This document shows, in pieces, positions 35,744-43,564 of a stretch of 64,000 nucleotides of DNA. Source of the DNA: Bacteroidales bacterium UBA3844 (GTDB taxonomy: Bacteria > Bacteroidota > Bacteroidia > Bacteroidales > Paludibacteraceae). The notes beneath the pieces are model-generated. The model had not been told where the DNA came from, made no database searches, and was given only the letters and a program-made list of their open reading frames with translations. The stretch lies in the NCBI GenBank assembly GCA_002392915.1, contig DGHQ01000059.1, positions 62,001-126,000 on the forward strand. The letters run 5' to 3'. A program made the position numbers and the translations under genes. Every line of letters starts with the position of its first letter. The stretch's first letter is position 1.

Positions 35744-36280
35744 TCAATCCAACGATTCAAGCGTCTGTGTAATATACTGTATATCTTGACTATCTAAACC
35801 CGCTTCTCTTGCTATTGATTCCCAACTGATTGCAAAATCTTTTGCCGTAGATCTCCATGCAATGTCATGTGATTTTTCCTTAATCTCATCATATGACAAA
35901 GCCCCATAAGTATTTACAGACCAATCTAATGCATCAATATCTGATTTTGATAGTTTGTTAAGATCTGCATTCTGTAGTGGGACAACATACATCCAATCCT
36001 CAATAGCAAACATTTTTTTCAAACCTTCTGTATCAGACATGTACGAATCACCACGTACAATTTTTAAAATGTCGTATACCCTTGAAGGGACTGGTCCTGC
36101 ATCCATCGCTATATAAGTGTCACCCAAAATAGGCATTCCCCAATCTTGCAAATGTTTACGCTCCGCAAAATAGAGAATCTTGAAAATCTTATGCAGATCA
36201 CGCCTTTCAAGTCTGTTGGCAACATATAATATAGATTGTGTTGCCTTTTCTTTATTGAATATTATCTGGCTATTTTCCAT
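35744..36280 (-). CDS. Panacea-domain (DUF4065/SocA-like) protein, putative antitoxin
   Basis: 178 residues. ILYVANRLERRDLHKIFKILYFAERKHLQDWGMPILGDTYIAMDAGPVPSRVYDILK (about 17-73) is the Panacea/DUF4065 signature, with the conserved KLLYFA- and GPV-type segments. Panacea proteins are versatile antitoxins or chaperone adaptors that neutralise unrelated toxins encoded next to them. Here the next genes are an ATPase and a nuclease, not a classic small toxin, so it may restrain a larger effector complex. A -7 box lies 43 bp upstream. Confidence 0.8.
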   Translation of the reverse strand: MENSQIIFNKEKATQSILYVANRLERRDLHKIFKILYFAERKHLQDWGMPILGDTYIAMDAGPVPSRVYDILKIVRGDSYMSDTEGLKKMFAIEDWMYVVPLQNADLNKLSKSDIDALDWSVNTYGALSYDEIKEKSHDIAWRSTAKDFAISWESIAREAGLDSQDIQYITQTLESLD

Positions 36281-36322
36281 AAAATCAAACCCTATTTTGC
36301 TTTACAATCCTAAAATTCGCAA

Positions 36323-36330
36323 CAAAGATA
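36323..36330 (-). promoter_or_regulatory. -7 element upstream of the Panacea gene
   Basis: Minus-strand TATCTTTG fits TAnnTTTG and lies 43 bp before the Panacea start. No clear TTG at the -33 distance. It would allow the three-gene cassette to be expressed apart from the operon. Confidence 0.45.
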
Positions 36331-36467
36331 TAATTTTTATCTTAATGAAACACTTTATTGTTTGTTCCTTTATCCACAAAGAAGAATGCCGCCTCAGCGT
36401 CAACAGCTACCTTGGCCATATCATAGCGAAAGATTTTCCAAAGAATCCTTTAGGAAGGGGGAAAAGA

Positions 36468-37517
36468 TTACTGCACAAAATTTCCCTCTCCGTTTAATTC
36501 CTTCTGAATATACTCCAAAGAGGCAATCTTAGCTTTTGTTTCCTCGAGAGTCAAACGACGTGTGTTGTCTGAATTAAATTCTGTAAGTGTATTTCGCTGA
36601 GTTTCTCCCTCTTTGAAGAATTTGTCATAATTCAAGCCACGGTTGTCAGCAGGCACACGGTAGAAATTGCCCATATCCTCAGCCTTGGCACACTCCTCAT
36701 TTGTAAGAAGTGTCTCATACATTTTCTCTCCGTGACGAATACCGATCACCTTGATATCTTCTTTCTTGCCTCCGAATAGCTCACAAACAGCCTCTGCCTG
36801 TGTCTGAATAGTACATGCAGGAGCTTTTTGCACAAGAATATCACCATTCTGTCCGTGCTCAAAAGCAAACAATACCAAATCGACAGCCTCCTCTAGAGAC
36901 ATGATGAAACGTGTCATCTTTGGCTCTGTCAACGTGATAGGATTGCCATTTCTGATCTGGTCAATCCACAAAGGAATAACAGAACCACGTGAACACATCA
37001 CATTACCATAACGAGTGCAACAAATCTTAGTTTTTCCAGAGTAACGAGACTTGGCAACAGCTATTTTCTCCTCAATTGCCTTTGTAATACCCATTGCATT
37101 GATTGGGTAAGCAGCCTTATCTGTAGACAGACAAATAACAGCTCCTACACCTGCTTCAATTGCTGCAGTCAGTACATTATCAGTTCCGATAACATTGGTT
37201 TTTACCGCTTCCATCGGAAAAAACTCACAAGAAGGGACCTGTTTCAATGCTGCAGCATGGAAAATATAGTCGACGCCGGGCATCGCATTCTTACAAGACT
37301 GAAGATTACGTACATCTCCAATAAAAAACTTTATCTTATGAGCATACTCAGGATATTTAGCCTGATATTCATGACGCATATCATCCTGTTTTTTCTCATC
37401 ACGGGAGAAAATACGAATCTCTGCGATATCTGTCTTCAAAAAACGATTTAGTACTGCATTGCCGAACGAACCAGTACCACCTGTAATCATTAAGGTTTTA
37501 CCTGCAAAAATTGACAT
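36468..37517 (-). CDS. fnlA: UDP-GlcNAc 4,6-dehydratase (5-inverting)/epimerase of UDP-L-FucNAc synthesis
   Basis: 349-residue SDR-type enzyme (FnlA/WbjB/CapE) that starts conversion of UDP-GlcNAc to UDP-N-acetyl-L-fucosamine. Seen: TGGTGSFGNAVLNRFL (13-28, NAD site), FHAAALKQVPSCEFFP, and the active-site segment STDKAAYPINAMGITKA, the CapE/FlaA1 form in which Met replaces the usual Tyr of YxxxK. fnlB and fnlC lie just upstream, but in this operon the four-helix-bundle insert separates fnlC from fnlA. Confidence 0.88.
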   Translation of the reverse strand: MSIFAGKTLMITGGTGSFGNAVLNRFLKTDIAEIRIFSRDEKKQDDMRHEYQAKYPEYAHKIKFFIGDVRNLQSCKNAMPGVDYIFHAAALKQVPSCEFFPMEAVKTNVIGTDNVLTAAIEAGVGAVICLSTDKAAYPINAMGITKAIEEKIAVAKSRYSGKTKICCTRYGNVMCSRGSVIPLWIDQIRNGNPITLTEPKMTRFIMSLEEAVDLVLFAFEHGQNGDILVQKAPACTIQTQAEAVCELFGGKKEDIKVIGIRHGEKMYETLLTNEECAKAEDMGNFYRVPADNRGLNYDKFFKEGETQRNTLTEFNSDNTRRLTLEETKAKIASLEYIQKELNGEGNFVQ

Positions 37518-37551
37518 GTTATTATAGTGTATTTTATTTCTGATTTTTTTT

Positions 37552-38111
37552 GTTTCAAGTTTCAGGTTTCAGGTTTCAAAAAGTTTGATTGATACCTGAA
37601 TCTTGAAACCAAGACCTTCACTCTTTATACTTTTTTCCTGTCATACCACTAACATTCAATTTTTTAATGAATGAAGCAATACTTTTGCTAAGAGCAATAC
37701 AATCATTATATAATTTTGTTGAAGTTTCGACATCAATGAAACCTACATCAAAAGCACGAATAATTTGAGAACGAACCTCCCCACAAGAACCCTTTGCCAT
37801 ATAAAGGAAGTTTTTTAATTCCTTATTTCCATCACGTTCATAACCCTCAGCAATATTATCCATAACGCTACCTGCAGACGCATGAATTTGCTGAACGAAT
37901 CTAGAATCAAATTTCCACGGTTCCTTACTTGTTTCGCAATAAACATTCTTACAGAGTTCACGTGCTTTCTGGAAAATTACCAAATCTTCAAATCTCTCTG
38001 CTTTAACCATAACCTGAAACTTGAAACCTGAAACTTGAAACCTGAAACTTGAAACCTGAAACTTGAAACCTGAAACTTGAAACCTGAAACCTGAAACCCG
38101 AAACTTGAAAC
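37552..38111. mobile_element. Candidate mobile unit: four-helix-bundle gene between inverted heptamer arrays
   Basis: The left end has four GTTTCAR heptamers (37552-37579). The right end has 14 heptamers of the reverse complement YTGAAAC (38014-38111), mostly alternating CTGAAAC and TTGAAAC. A decayed inverted copy occurs inside the left end (37594-37609). The arrays enclose one gene, and the whole 560-bp unit sits in the fnlC-fnlA junction, ending 4 bp from the fnlC stop. No transposase is encoded, so mobility would be in trans. The boundaries are where the repeats stop. Confidence 0.6.
37618..38010 (-). CDS. Four-helix-bundle protein (S23/23S rRNA intervening-sequence protein family)
   Basis: 130 residues. 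RFEDLVIFQKARELCKNVY, FVQQIHASAGSVMDNIAEGYERDGNKELKNFLYMAKGSCGEVRSQI and a final helix match the TIGR02436-type four-helix-bundle family, related to the avd accessory protein of diversity-generating retroelements. The family's role is unknown; members are scattered and often in unexpected places. No reverse transcriptase is nearby, so this is not a DGR. The start codon is 3 bp from the long heptamer array. Confidence 0.83.
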   Translation of the reverse strand: MVKAERFEDLVIFQKARELCKNVYCETSKEPWKFDSRFVQQIHASAGSVMDNIAEGYERDGNKELKNFLYMAKGSCGEVRSQIIRAFDVGFIDVETSTKLYNDCIALSKSIASFIKKLNVSGMTGKKYKE

Positions 38112-38115
38112 CCTT

Positions 38116-39306
38116 CTACTCCTTCCTCCACACCATCTTATTCACCACACCAACGTACGATTGGATAATCTTAACCACCTTATTTGAAACATCATCGGTG
38201 TAGTTTGGAACAGGAATACCGTAATTTCCATCCTTCGTCATCTGAACCGCAAGATCAACGGACTGCAAAAGACCCTTAGTGTCGATACCAGAAAGAATGA
38301 AGCATGCTTTATCAAGAGCTTCTGGACGTTCTGTCGACGTACGGATACAAACAGCTGAAATAGGCTTTCCTATGCTCGCATAAAAACTTGACTCTTCAGG
38401 AAGTGTACCTGAGTCTGAGACGACACAGAAAGAGTGCATCTGTAGGCAGTTGTAGTCATGGAATCCCATAGGTTGCTGCACCTGCACACGTGGATCAAGT
38501 TGGAAACCTGATGCTTGCAATCTGTTACGAGAACGTGGATGACAGCTATAAAGAATAGGCATATCATATTTCTCCGCCATCTTATTGATTGCAGTGAATA
38601 GAGAGATAAAATTCTTCTCAGTATCAATGTTTTCCTCACGATGAGCAGACAAAAGAATATATTTTCCCTTCTCCAATCCAAGACGCTTATGAATGTCGCT
38701 AGACTCTATCTCTGCAAGATTCTCATGAAGTACCTCTGCCATAGGAGATCCAGTCACGTATGTACGCTCACGAGGAAGTCCACACTCAGCCAAATAACGA
38801 CGTGCATGCTCTGAATATGCCATATTGACGTCGGATATGATGTCGACGATGCGACGATTAGTCTCCTCTGGCAAACATTCGTCCTTACAACGGTTTCCTG
38901 CTTCCATATGAAAGATAGGAATATGCAGACGTTTTGCTCCTATTACACTCAAACAAGAGTTCGTGTCACCAAGCACCAAAACAGCATCCGGCTTAGTCTG
39001 GTTGAATAATTTGTAAGAGCAGTTGATGATATTACCACACGTCGCACCAAGATCGTCACCTACAGCATCCATATAAACCTCAGGATCAGCAAGTTTCAAA
39101 TCCTTAAAGAAGACACCGTTAAGGTTATAGTCATAATTCTGACCTGTGTGGGCTAGAATCACATCGAAATACTGACGACATTTATTGATAACCGCAGCAA
39201 GACGGATAATCTCCGGGCGAGTACCAACAACGATAATAAGCTTTAGTTTGCCATTATCTTTGAACTTTACGTCGCTATAGTCAAACTTAGGAGTTTTCTG
39301 TTCCAT
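38116..39306 (-). CDS. fnlC: UDP-N-acetylglucosamine 2-epimerase family enzyme of UDP-L-FucNAc synthesis
   Basis: 396-residue non-hydrolysing 2-epimerase (FnlC/WbjD/CapG), the last step to UDP-L-FucNAc. Seen: LIIVVGTRPEIIRLAAVINKC, LAHTGQNYDYNLNGVFF (HTGQNYD), VLVLGDTNSCLS and HMEAGNRCKDECLPEETNRRI, and SAHREENID. The length and HTGQNYDYNLN form separate it from plain WecB. It follows fnlB by 11 bp. Confidence 0.87.
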   Translation of the reverse strand: MEQKTPKFDYSDVKFKDNGKLKLIIVVGTRPEIIRLAAVINKCRQYFDVILAHTGQNYDYNLNGVFFKDLKLADPEVYMDAVGDDLGATCGNIINCSYKLFNQTKPDAVLVLGDTNSCLSVIGAKRLHIPIFHMEAGNRCKDECLPEETNRRIVDIISDVNMAYSEHARRYLAECGLPRERTYVTGSPMAEVLHENLAEIESSDIHKRLGLEKGKYILLSAHREENIDTEKNFISLFTAINKMAEKYDMPILYSCHPRSRNRLQASGFQLDPRVQVQQPMGFHDYNCLQMHSFCVVSDSGTLPEESSFYASIGKPISAVCIRTSTERPEALDKACFILSGIDTKGLLQSVDLAVQMTKDGNYGIPVPNYTDDVSNKVVKIIQSYVGVVNKMVWRKE

Positions 39307-39317
39307 TAATTATTTAA

Positions 39318-40538
39318 TTATTCTACTGGATCAAAGTATGTATCAGGACGATTAGGATTGAAAATCTCATTACAGAACATTACAGTAACGAGGTCTTCTG
39401 AGTCTGATAGATTAATTATATTGTGAGTATAGCCAGGAAGCATCTGTACAGCCTGAATTTTCTCTCCAGACACCTCATAGTTAAGGATAGGAGCATTCGG
39501 ATCAGCCTCGTTACGAAGTTGAATCAATCCCCTGCCGGCAACTACGATGAATGTTTCCCACTTGCTATGATGCCAATGTTGACCTTTGGTGATTCCCGGT
39601 TTAGAAATATTTATAGATACCTGACCACAATTGAGAGAATGAACAAGCTCTGTAAAACTGCCACGAGGGTCTACATTCATTTTCAAATCATAGATAGCTT
39701 TCTCTTTTGGAAGATAGCTAAGATATGTAGTCATCAGCTTATAGCGAAGAGAACCTTGAGGCAATTCCATCATGTTGATGCCTCCGACATTAGAAGCCGC
39801 CTGAGCACACTCATTAATGATATCCACAATTTCCCCAAGTGTAGTCTTATGAGTTACAGGGACATAACAATACCGGCCGTTCTCTGCAGGCACCGTCTCC
39901 ACGCCATCAAACTCACAACGATGCGACTCTCCACGTAGCGCGCCAATCATCTCGTCTACAAGATCATCTATATAAAGGAGTTCCATCTCCACCGAACGGT
40001 CATTGACCTGGATAGGAAGATCATTAGCTATATTGTTGCAGAATGTGGCAATAGCAGAATTATAGTTAGGACGGCACCACTTTCCAAACAGATTAGGGAA
40101 ACGATAGACCAGAACCTTGGCTCCCGTCTCTTCTCCATATTTGAACATTAATTCCTCACCTGCCTTTTTACTCTTGCCATACTCAGAAGTACCGAATCGA
40201 CCTGCGAGAGTAGCCTGGATTGAAGAGCTAATCATAACAGGGCAATTATTATTGTACTTTTTTAGAGTGTCGAGCAAAACTGTTGCGAACCCAAAATTAC
40301 CTTCCATAAACTCCTTTGGATCCTGAGGACGATTGACACCAGCAAGATTGAATACAAAATCACAATCCCTACACCATGCATCAAGATCATCTAAAGATGA
40401 ATCTATATCATATTCGTATACAGCATCAATGGGTTCAGGAAGGTTATACCACTTAGCCTTAGCGTCCTTAATGTTTTTAAGTTGAGAGCACAAGTTCTTT
40501 CCAACAAAGCCTTTAGCTCCTGTGACAAGTATCTTCAT
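39318..40538 (-). CDS. fnlB: Bifunctional epimerase/reductase with cupin domain of UDP-L-FucNAc synthesis
   Basis: 406-residue CapF/WbjC/FnlB. Residues 1-250 form an NAD-binding SDR reductase (VTGAKGFVGKNLC at 5-17; SSIQATLAGRFGTSEYGKSKKAGEEL with YxxxK). The C-terminal cupin (about 285-400) has KPGITKGQHWHHSKWETFIVVAGRG with the metal His residues. The two domains catalyse C3-epimerisation and C4-reduction in the middle of the pathway. Gene order here is fnlB-fnlC-fnlA. Confidence 0.9.
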   Translation of the reverse strand: MKILVTGAKGFVGKNLCSQLKNIKDAKAKWYNLPEPIDAVYEYDIDSSLDDLDAWCRDCDFVFNLAGVNRPQDPKEFMEGNFGFATVLLDTLKKYNNNCPVMISSSIQATLAGRFGTSEYGKSKKAGEELMFKYGEETGAKVLVYRFPNLFGKWCRPNYNSAIATFCNNIANDLPIQVNDRSVEMELLYIDDLVDEMIGALRGESHRCEFDGVETVPAENGRYCYVPVTHKTTLGEIVDIINECAQAASNVGGINMMELPQGSLRYKLMTTYLSYLPKEKAIYDLKMNVDPRGSFTELVHSLNCGQVSINISKPGITKGQHWHHSKWETFIVVAGRGLIQLRNEADPNAPILNYEVSGEKIQAVQMLPGYTHNIINLSDSEDLVTVMFCNEIFNPNRPDTYFDPVE

Positions 40539-40579
40539 AATTTATAATTCTATCAAATCGCCGAAAATCAACAACTGTT

Positions 40580-41644
40580 TTATCTTACTGTCCCATAATA
40601 CCCCGCATACCACTTCGCAAAGGCTCTCAATCCGTCACGAAGAGTCGTGCTTGGTTTGAATCCGAAATCCTGCGCTAATGGAGTGGTGTCTGCAAATGTC
40701 ACTGGCACATCACCAGCCTGCATAGGCACAAGCTCCTTATGTGATTCGAAATCGTAGTCGGCAGGAAGCACTTTGGCTGCTATCAGCTCCTCCTGAAGGA
40801 TCGTCACAAAATCAAGAAGGTTCTCAGGTGAGTTGTTTCCGATATTATACACTTTGTAAGGCGGAATAGGCAATCCGTCCTCACCATTCTCCTTCTCCGG
40901 TGCATGCTGCATCACACGGACCACACCCTCCACGATATCGTCAACGTATGTGAAGTCACGTTTGCAGTTGCCATAGTTGAAGATCTGGATTGTCTTGCCC
41001 TCACGAAGCTTATTCGTGAAACCAAAATATGCCATATCAGGACGTCCAGCCGGGCCATAGACAGTGAAGAATCGCAATCCCGTCGACGGAATATTATAAA
41101 GCTTCGAATATGCGTGAGCCATCAGCTCGTTGCTCTTCTTTGTTGCGGCATATAGTGAGACGGGGTTGTCCACCTTGTCGTCTGTGGAATATGGCACCTT
41201 TTTATTTGATCCATAGACACTTGAAGACGATGCGTAGACAAGATGCTCCACTTCATTATGACGACATGCCTCGAGAATATTGTAGAATCCGATCAGATTA
41301 GATTGGATATAAGCGTCTGGATTCGTGATGCTGTAACGTACTCCTGCCTGGGCCGCAAGATTCACCACGACAGCAGGCTTGTATTCAGAGAAAATATTGT
41401 CGACAGTAGCCCTATCAGCAATGTCTCCCTTGACAAAAGTCCAGTCACATCCGAGATTATCGATTTCCTTTAGCCTTTCATACTTGATATTGACATCGTA
41501 GTAATCAGTAATAGAATCAAGTCCTACGACACGGATATTCTTCACGTCCTTAAAAAGACGTTTAACAAGATTTGAACCGATGAATCCCGCTGCTCCAGTG
41601 ACAAGCACCGTCTTTCCTTCTAGAGATACATTAAACTGTACCAT
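40580..41644 (-). CDS. NAD-dependent nucleotide-sugar epimerase (UDP-glucuronate 4-epimerase-like)
   Basis: 354 residues of the extended SDR family. TGAAGFIGSNLVKRL (17-31), SSSSVYGSNKKVPYST, YAATKKSNELMAHAYSKLYNIPSTGLRFFTVYGPAGRPDMAYFGFT and YNIGNNSPENLLDFV match CapI/Gla-type UDP-GlcA 4-epimerases, which give UDP-galacturonic acid. It is the first gene of the polysaccharide operon, downstream of the promoter at 42022-42052. Confidence 0.83.
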   Translation of the reverse strand: MVQFNVSLEGKTVLVTGAAGFIGSNLVKRLFKDVKNIRVVGLDSITDYYDVNIKYERLKEIDNLGCDWTFVKGDIADRATVDNIFSEYKPAVVVNLAAQAGVRYSITNPDAYIQSNLIGFYNILEACRHNEVEHLVYASSSSVYGSNKKVPYSTDDKVDNPVSLYAATKKSNELMAHAYSKLYNIPSTGLRFFTVYGPAGRPDMAYFGFTNKLREGKTIQIFNYGNCKRDFTYVDDIVEGVVRVMQHAPEKENGEDGLPIPPYKVYNIGNNSPENLLDFVTILQEELIAAKVLPADYDFESHKELVPMQAGDVPVTFADTTPLAQDFGFKPSTTLRDGLRAFAKWYAGYYGTVR

Positions 41645-42021
41645 AATTGATTTTCCCTGTTAGGTATATATTTAACAAAAGATTCCCCACTGAGCACGAT
41701 TAAAGATTGATTATTCTTGAACCATTAATCATTTAATCATACATTATGCTATATTTCGCTATTGGATATTTTGCAACGACTTTTTGCAGAATTTGTTGTG
41801 ATTGAGAACAAACTCATACCACAGTTTCACATATAGCCTCGTTTAATTATTCCAAGCATAACAATCCACCAACCAATTTATTATAATAATAATTAGTTTG
41901 GTTTGTCACACAAGAAAGAGTCAGGAACAAACGCTCTTTTTCACTTCGAACACTTCTCTCAAACAGATTCTCCAAATCCACTTAATAGTTTTTTCCCTTA
42001 AAACAGGTTACAAACGGGTTA
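41645..42021 (-). other. Long leader (about 370 nt) of the polysaccharide operon
   Basis: The stretch between the promoter and the first sugar gene contains no supportable gene and no UpxY/UpxZ-type antitermination gene, which many Bacteroides capsule operons carry first. It could hold an untranslated regulatory leader. No riboswitch class is recognised. Just past the start site two direct near-copies of GGTTACAAA lie at 42007-42027. Confidence 0.5.
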
Positions 42022-42052
42022 CAAAATTACTATTTTATTAAAAAAAGGCAAA
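42022..42052 (-). promoter_or_regulatory. Promoter of the polysaccharide operon
   Basis: On the minus strand TTTG (42049-42052), a 19-bp spacer and TAATTTTG (42022-42029) give both boxes of the Bacteroidota consensus at ideal spacing. Reading direction is into the polysaccharide genes. No invertible-promoter inverted repeats were noticed around it. Confidence 0.8.
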
Positions 42053-42093
42053 CAAATTCTATTAAAAATGGATTACGGCAAATGGTTCTCTTT

Positions 42094-42963
42094 TTAATTA
42101 TCACTTCGTACCTGACACATAATAACCGACTTTGACATTTGTAGGCGAGAGAATGCAAAAAGACGTTTTCCCAGTTCATTGATAGACGCGCCAAGATGGT
42201 ACACTTCATCGTCAATGATAAGGAATCGATCATGTACTCGTTGACGAGTCTCTGCTAGACGGACGATACGCCCACTCTGAGTTTGTGCAGTAGACTGTAA
42301 TGCTTGCAAACCACGACCTATACGCTCCACATAAATAGTAGCGTCTACGCCCTGATTACGATATTCTAATATATCAAACGTACGAGAATCAATATAATTA
42401 TCTATTAGTATCACCTCGCATTTCGCTATGCGTATTAATTGTTCCGCAAAGAGGCGGGCATCCAACACTTGCCCTTCATAAAATATACCTTCAACAGGAG
42501 GAACATTAGTCCGGATGAAGAAATTGATCTGTTCTTCGTTTTTTGACACTCTTTCTTCAAGTTGGGAAAATCGTGTATCTATTCGTTCCTGCATTGCTAC
42601 AAGTTGGTGGTTAATCGAATACCCTCGAAGAAGATAGTCACGAAGGACACTGGTAGCCCAAATACGAAATTGGGTGGCATTACGGCTATTCACTCTATAT
42701 CCAACAGAAAGGATCAAATCCAAATTGTAATAATCAACCTTATATCTTTTCCCATCTGCAGCAGTTGTTTCCATTTTGGAAACAACTTGTTCGCGGACCA
42801 ATTCTCCTGTTCCAAAAATATTTTTCATGTGCTTAGAGATAGCAGATTTTTGTACGCCAAACAAATCAGCTATCTGTTGCTGGCTTAACCAAATAGTATT
42901 TTTATCAAGTTTTACCTCAAGCACTACATCTTCTTCTGGCTTATAAAGCACTATCTGAGACAC
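42094..42963 (-). CDS. RhuM-like DNA-binding protein fused to a PLD/HKD-like domain
   Basis: Virulence_RhuM-family protein. N-terminal region: NTIWLSQQQIADLFGVQKSAISKHMKNIF (helix-turn-helix) then YYNLDLILSVGYRVNSRNATQFRIWATSVLRDYLLRGY, the RhuM core. A coiled linker follows. The C-terminal part has EVILIDNYIDSRTFDIL and VHDRFLIIDDEVYHLGASINELGK, one HxD half-site of phospholipase-D-like proteins. Function unknown. An ATG at 43047 is in frame but falls in the ssb terminator hairpin and would add 28 atypical residues, so the GTG at 42963 (then SQIVLYKPEED) is preferred. Confidence 0.75.
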   Translation of the reverse strand: MSQIVLYKPEEDVVLEVKLDKNTIWLSQQQIADLFGVQKSAISKHMKNIFGTGELVREQVVSKMETTAADGKRYKVDYYNLDLILSVGYRVNSRNATQFRIWATSVLRDYLLRGYSINHQLVAMQERIDTRFSQLEERVSKNEEQINFFIRTNVPPVEGIFYEGQVLDARLFAEQLIRIAKCEVILIDNYIDSRTFDILEYRNQGVDATIYVERIGRGLQALQSTAQTQSGRIVRLAETRQRVHDRFLIIDDEVYHLGASINELGKRLFAFSRLQMSKSVIMCQVRSDN

Positions 42964-43001
42964 TTCGTAAAAATTTTGCAATGTACTGTTATTTTCATAA
43001 T

Positions 43002-43044
43002 TTATTAAAAAATTAGCAGATGGCGAACGTCTTTCGCCATCTGC
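43002..43044 (-). terminator. Intrinsic terminator of ssb
   Basis: A 12-bp perfect stem (43016-43027 with 43033-43044) is followed on the minus strand by TAATTTTTT. It lies 24 bp after the ssb stop. Confidence 0.88.
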
Positions 43045-43067
43045 CATAAGCTATCCGCCAACGTCAT

Positions 43068-43442
43068 TTAAAACGGAGGTGCTGTCGGAGTCGGAGCCTC
43101 ATCTTCCTTAGGCTTGCCCGCCGTCATACCTTCCAAGTTGACCACCACGACCTCTGTCGAATAGCGGGTCACTCCTGCCGAATCCACCCAACTTCTTGTC
43201 GACAGCTTGCCCTCAATGAAGACTTTGTTGCCACACTTGATGTACTGTTCAGCGAATTTTGCACTGTGTCCCCACGCCACAACCTTGTGCCACTCTGTCT
43301 GTGGCTGCACTACAGTGCCGTCTGGCGCTGTAAATCCTCTCTCTGTTGTCGCAACCGGAAATGTAGCCACAACCTTACCCTGATCCAAATACTTTACCTC
43401 TGGATCTTTACCTACGTTACCTACCAAAAAAACCTTGTTCAT
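43068..43442 (-). CDS. ssb: Single-stranded DNA-binding protein
   Basis: 124 residues: MNKVFLVGNVGKDPEVKYLDQGKVVATFPVATTERG begins the OB fold (1-105), TEWHKVVAWGHSAKFAEQYIKCGNKVFIEGKLSTRSW continues it, and the acidic tail ends in PPF, the partner-binding tip. Divergent from gldE, as is usual in this phylum. Short linker. A TATATTTG -7 box lies 51 bp upstream. Confidence 0.95.
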   Translation of the reverse strand: MNKVFLVGNVGKDPEVKYLDQGKVVATFPVATTERGFTAPDGTVVQPQTEWHKVVAWGHSAKFAEQYIKCGNKVFIEGKLSTRSWVDSAGVTRYSTEVVVVNLEGMTAGKPKEDEAPTPTAPPF

Positions 43443-43492
43443 TTTGGATTACTTTTTTGACTGTTATTTAATAATTATTTTTTAATTCGGTG

Positions 43493-43529
43493 CAAATATA
43501 CAATATATTTCTAATATTACTTATCTTTG
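43493..43529. promoter_or_regulatory. Divergent -7 elements for ssb (minus) and gldE (plus)
   Basis: Minus-strand TATATTTG at 43493-43500 faces ssb and plus-strand TATCTTTG followed by C at 43522-43529 faces gldE. The two start regions are only about 30 bp apart. Neither has a canonical TTG at -33. The gldE box argues that translation begins after about 43537. Confidence 0.55.
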
Positions 43530-43564
43530 CGAATAATTTTCTATGTTTAACTAAAATATTTATT

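Noticed and set aside
36301..36467. 25-codon minus-strand frame between the Panacea gene and fnlA
   Set aside because: It begins MAKVAVDAEAAFFFVDKG but has no recognisable family, start signal or neighbours; chance is likely.
37618..38010. Diversity-generating retroelement (avd-like protein)
   Set aside because: No reverse transcriptase and no template/variable repeat pair was found.
38014..38111. Regular repeats resembling a CRISPR array
   Set aside because: Units are 7 bp with no spacers; it is a heptamer tandem array, and no cas genes are present.
43490..43564. N-terminal extension of GldE
   Set aside because: It would start before the -7 box at 43522-43529; the TTG at 43565 fits the family N-terminus.
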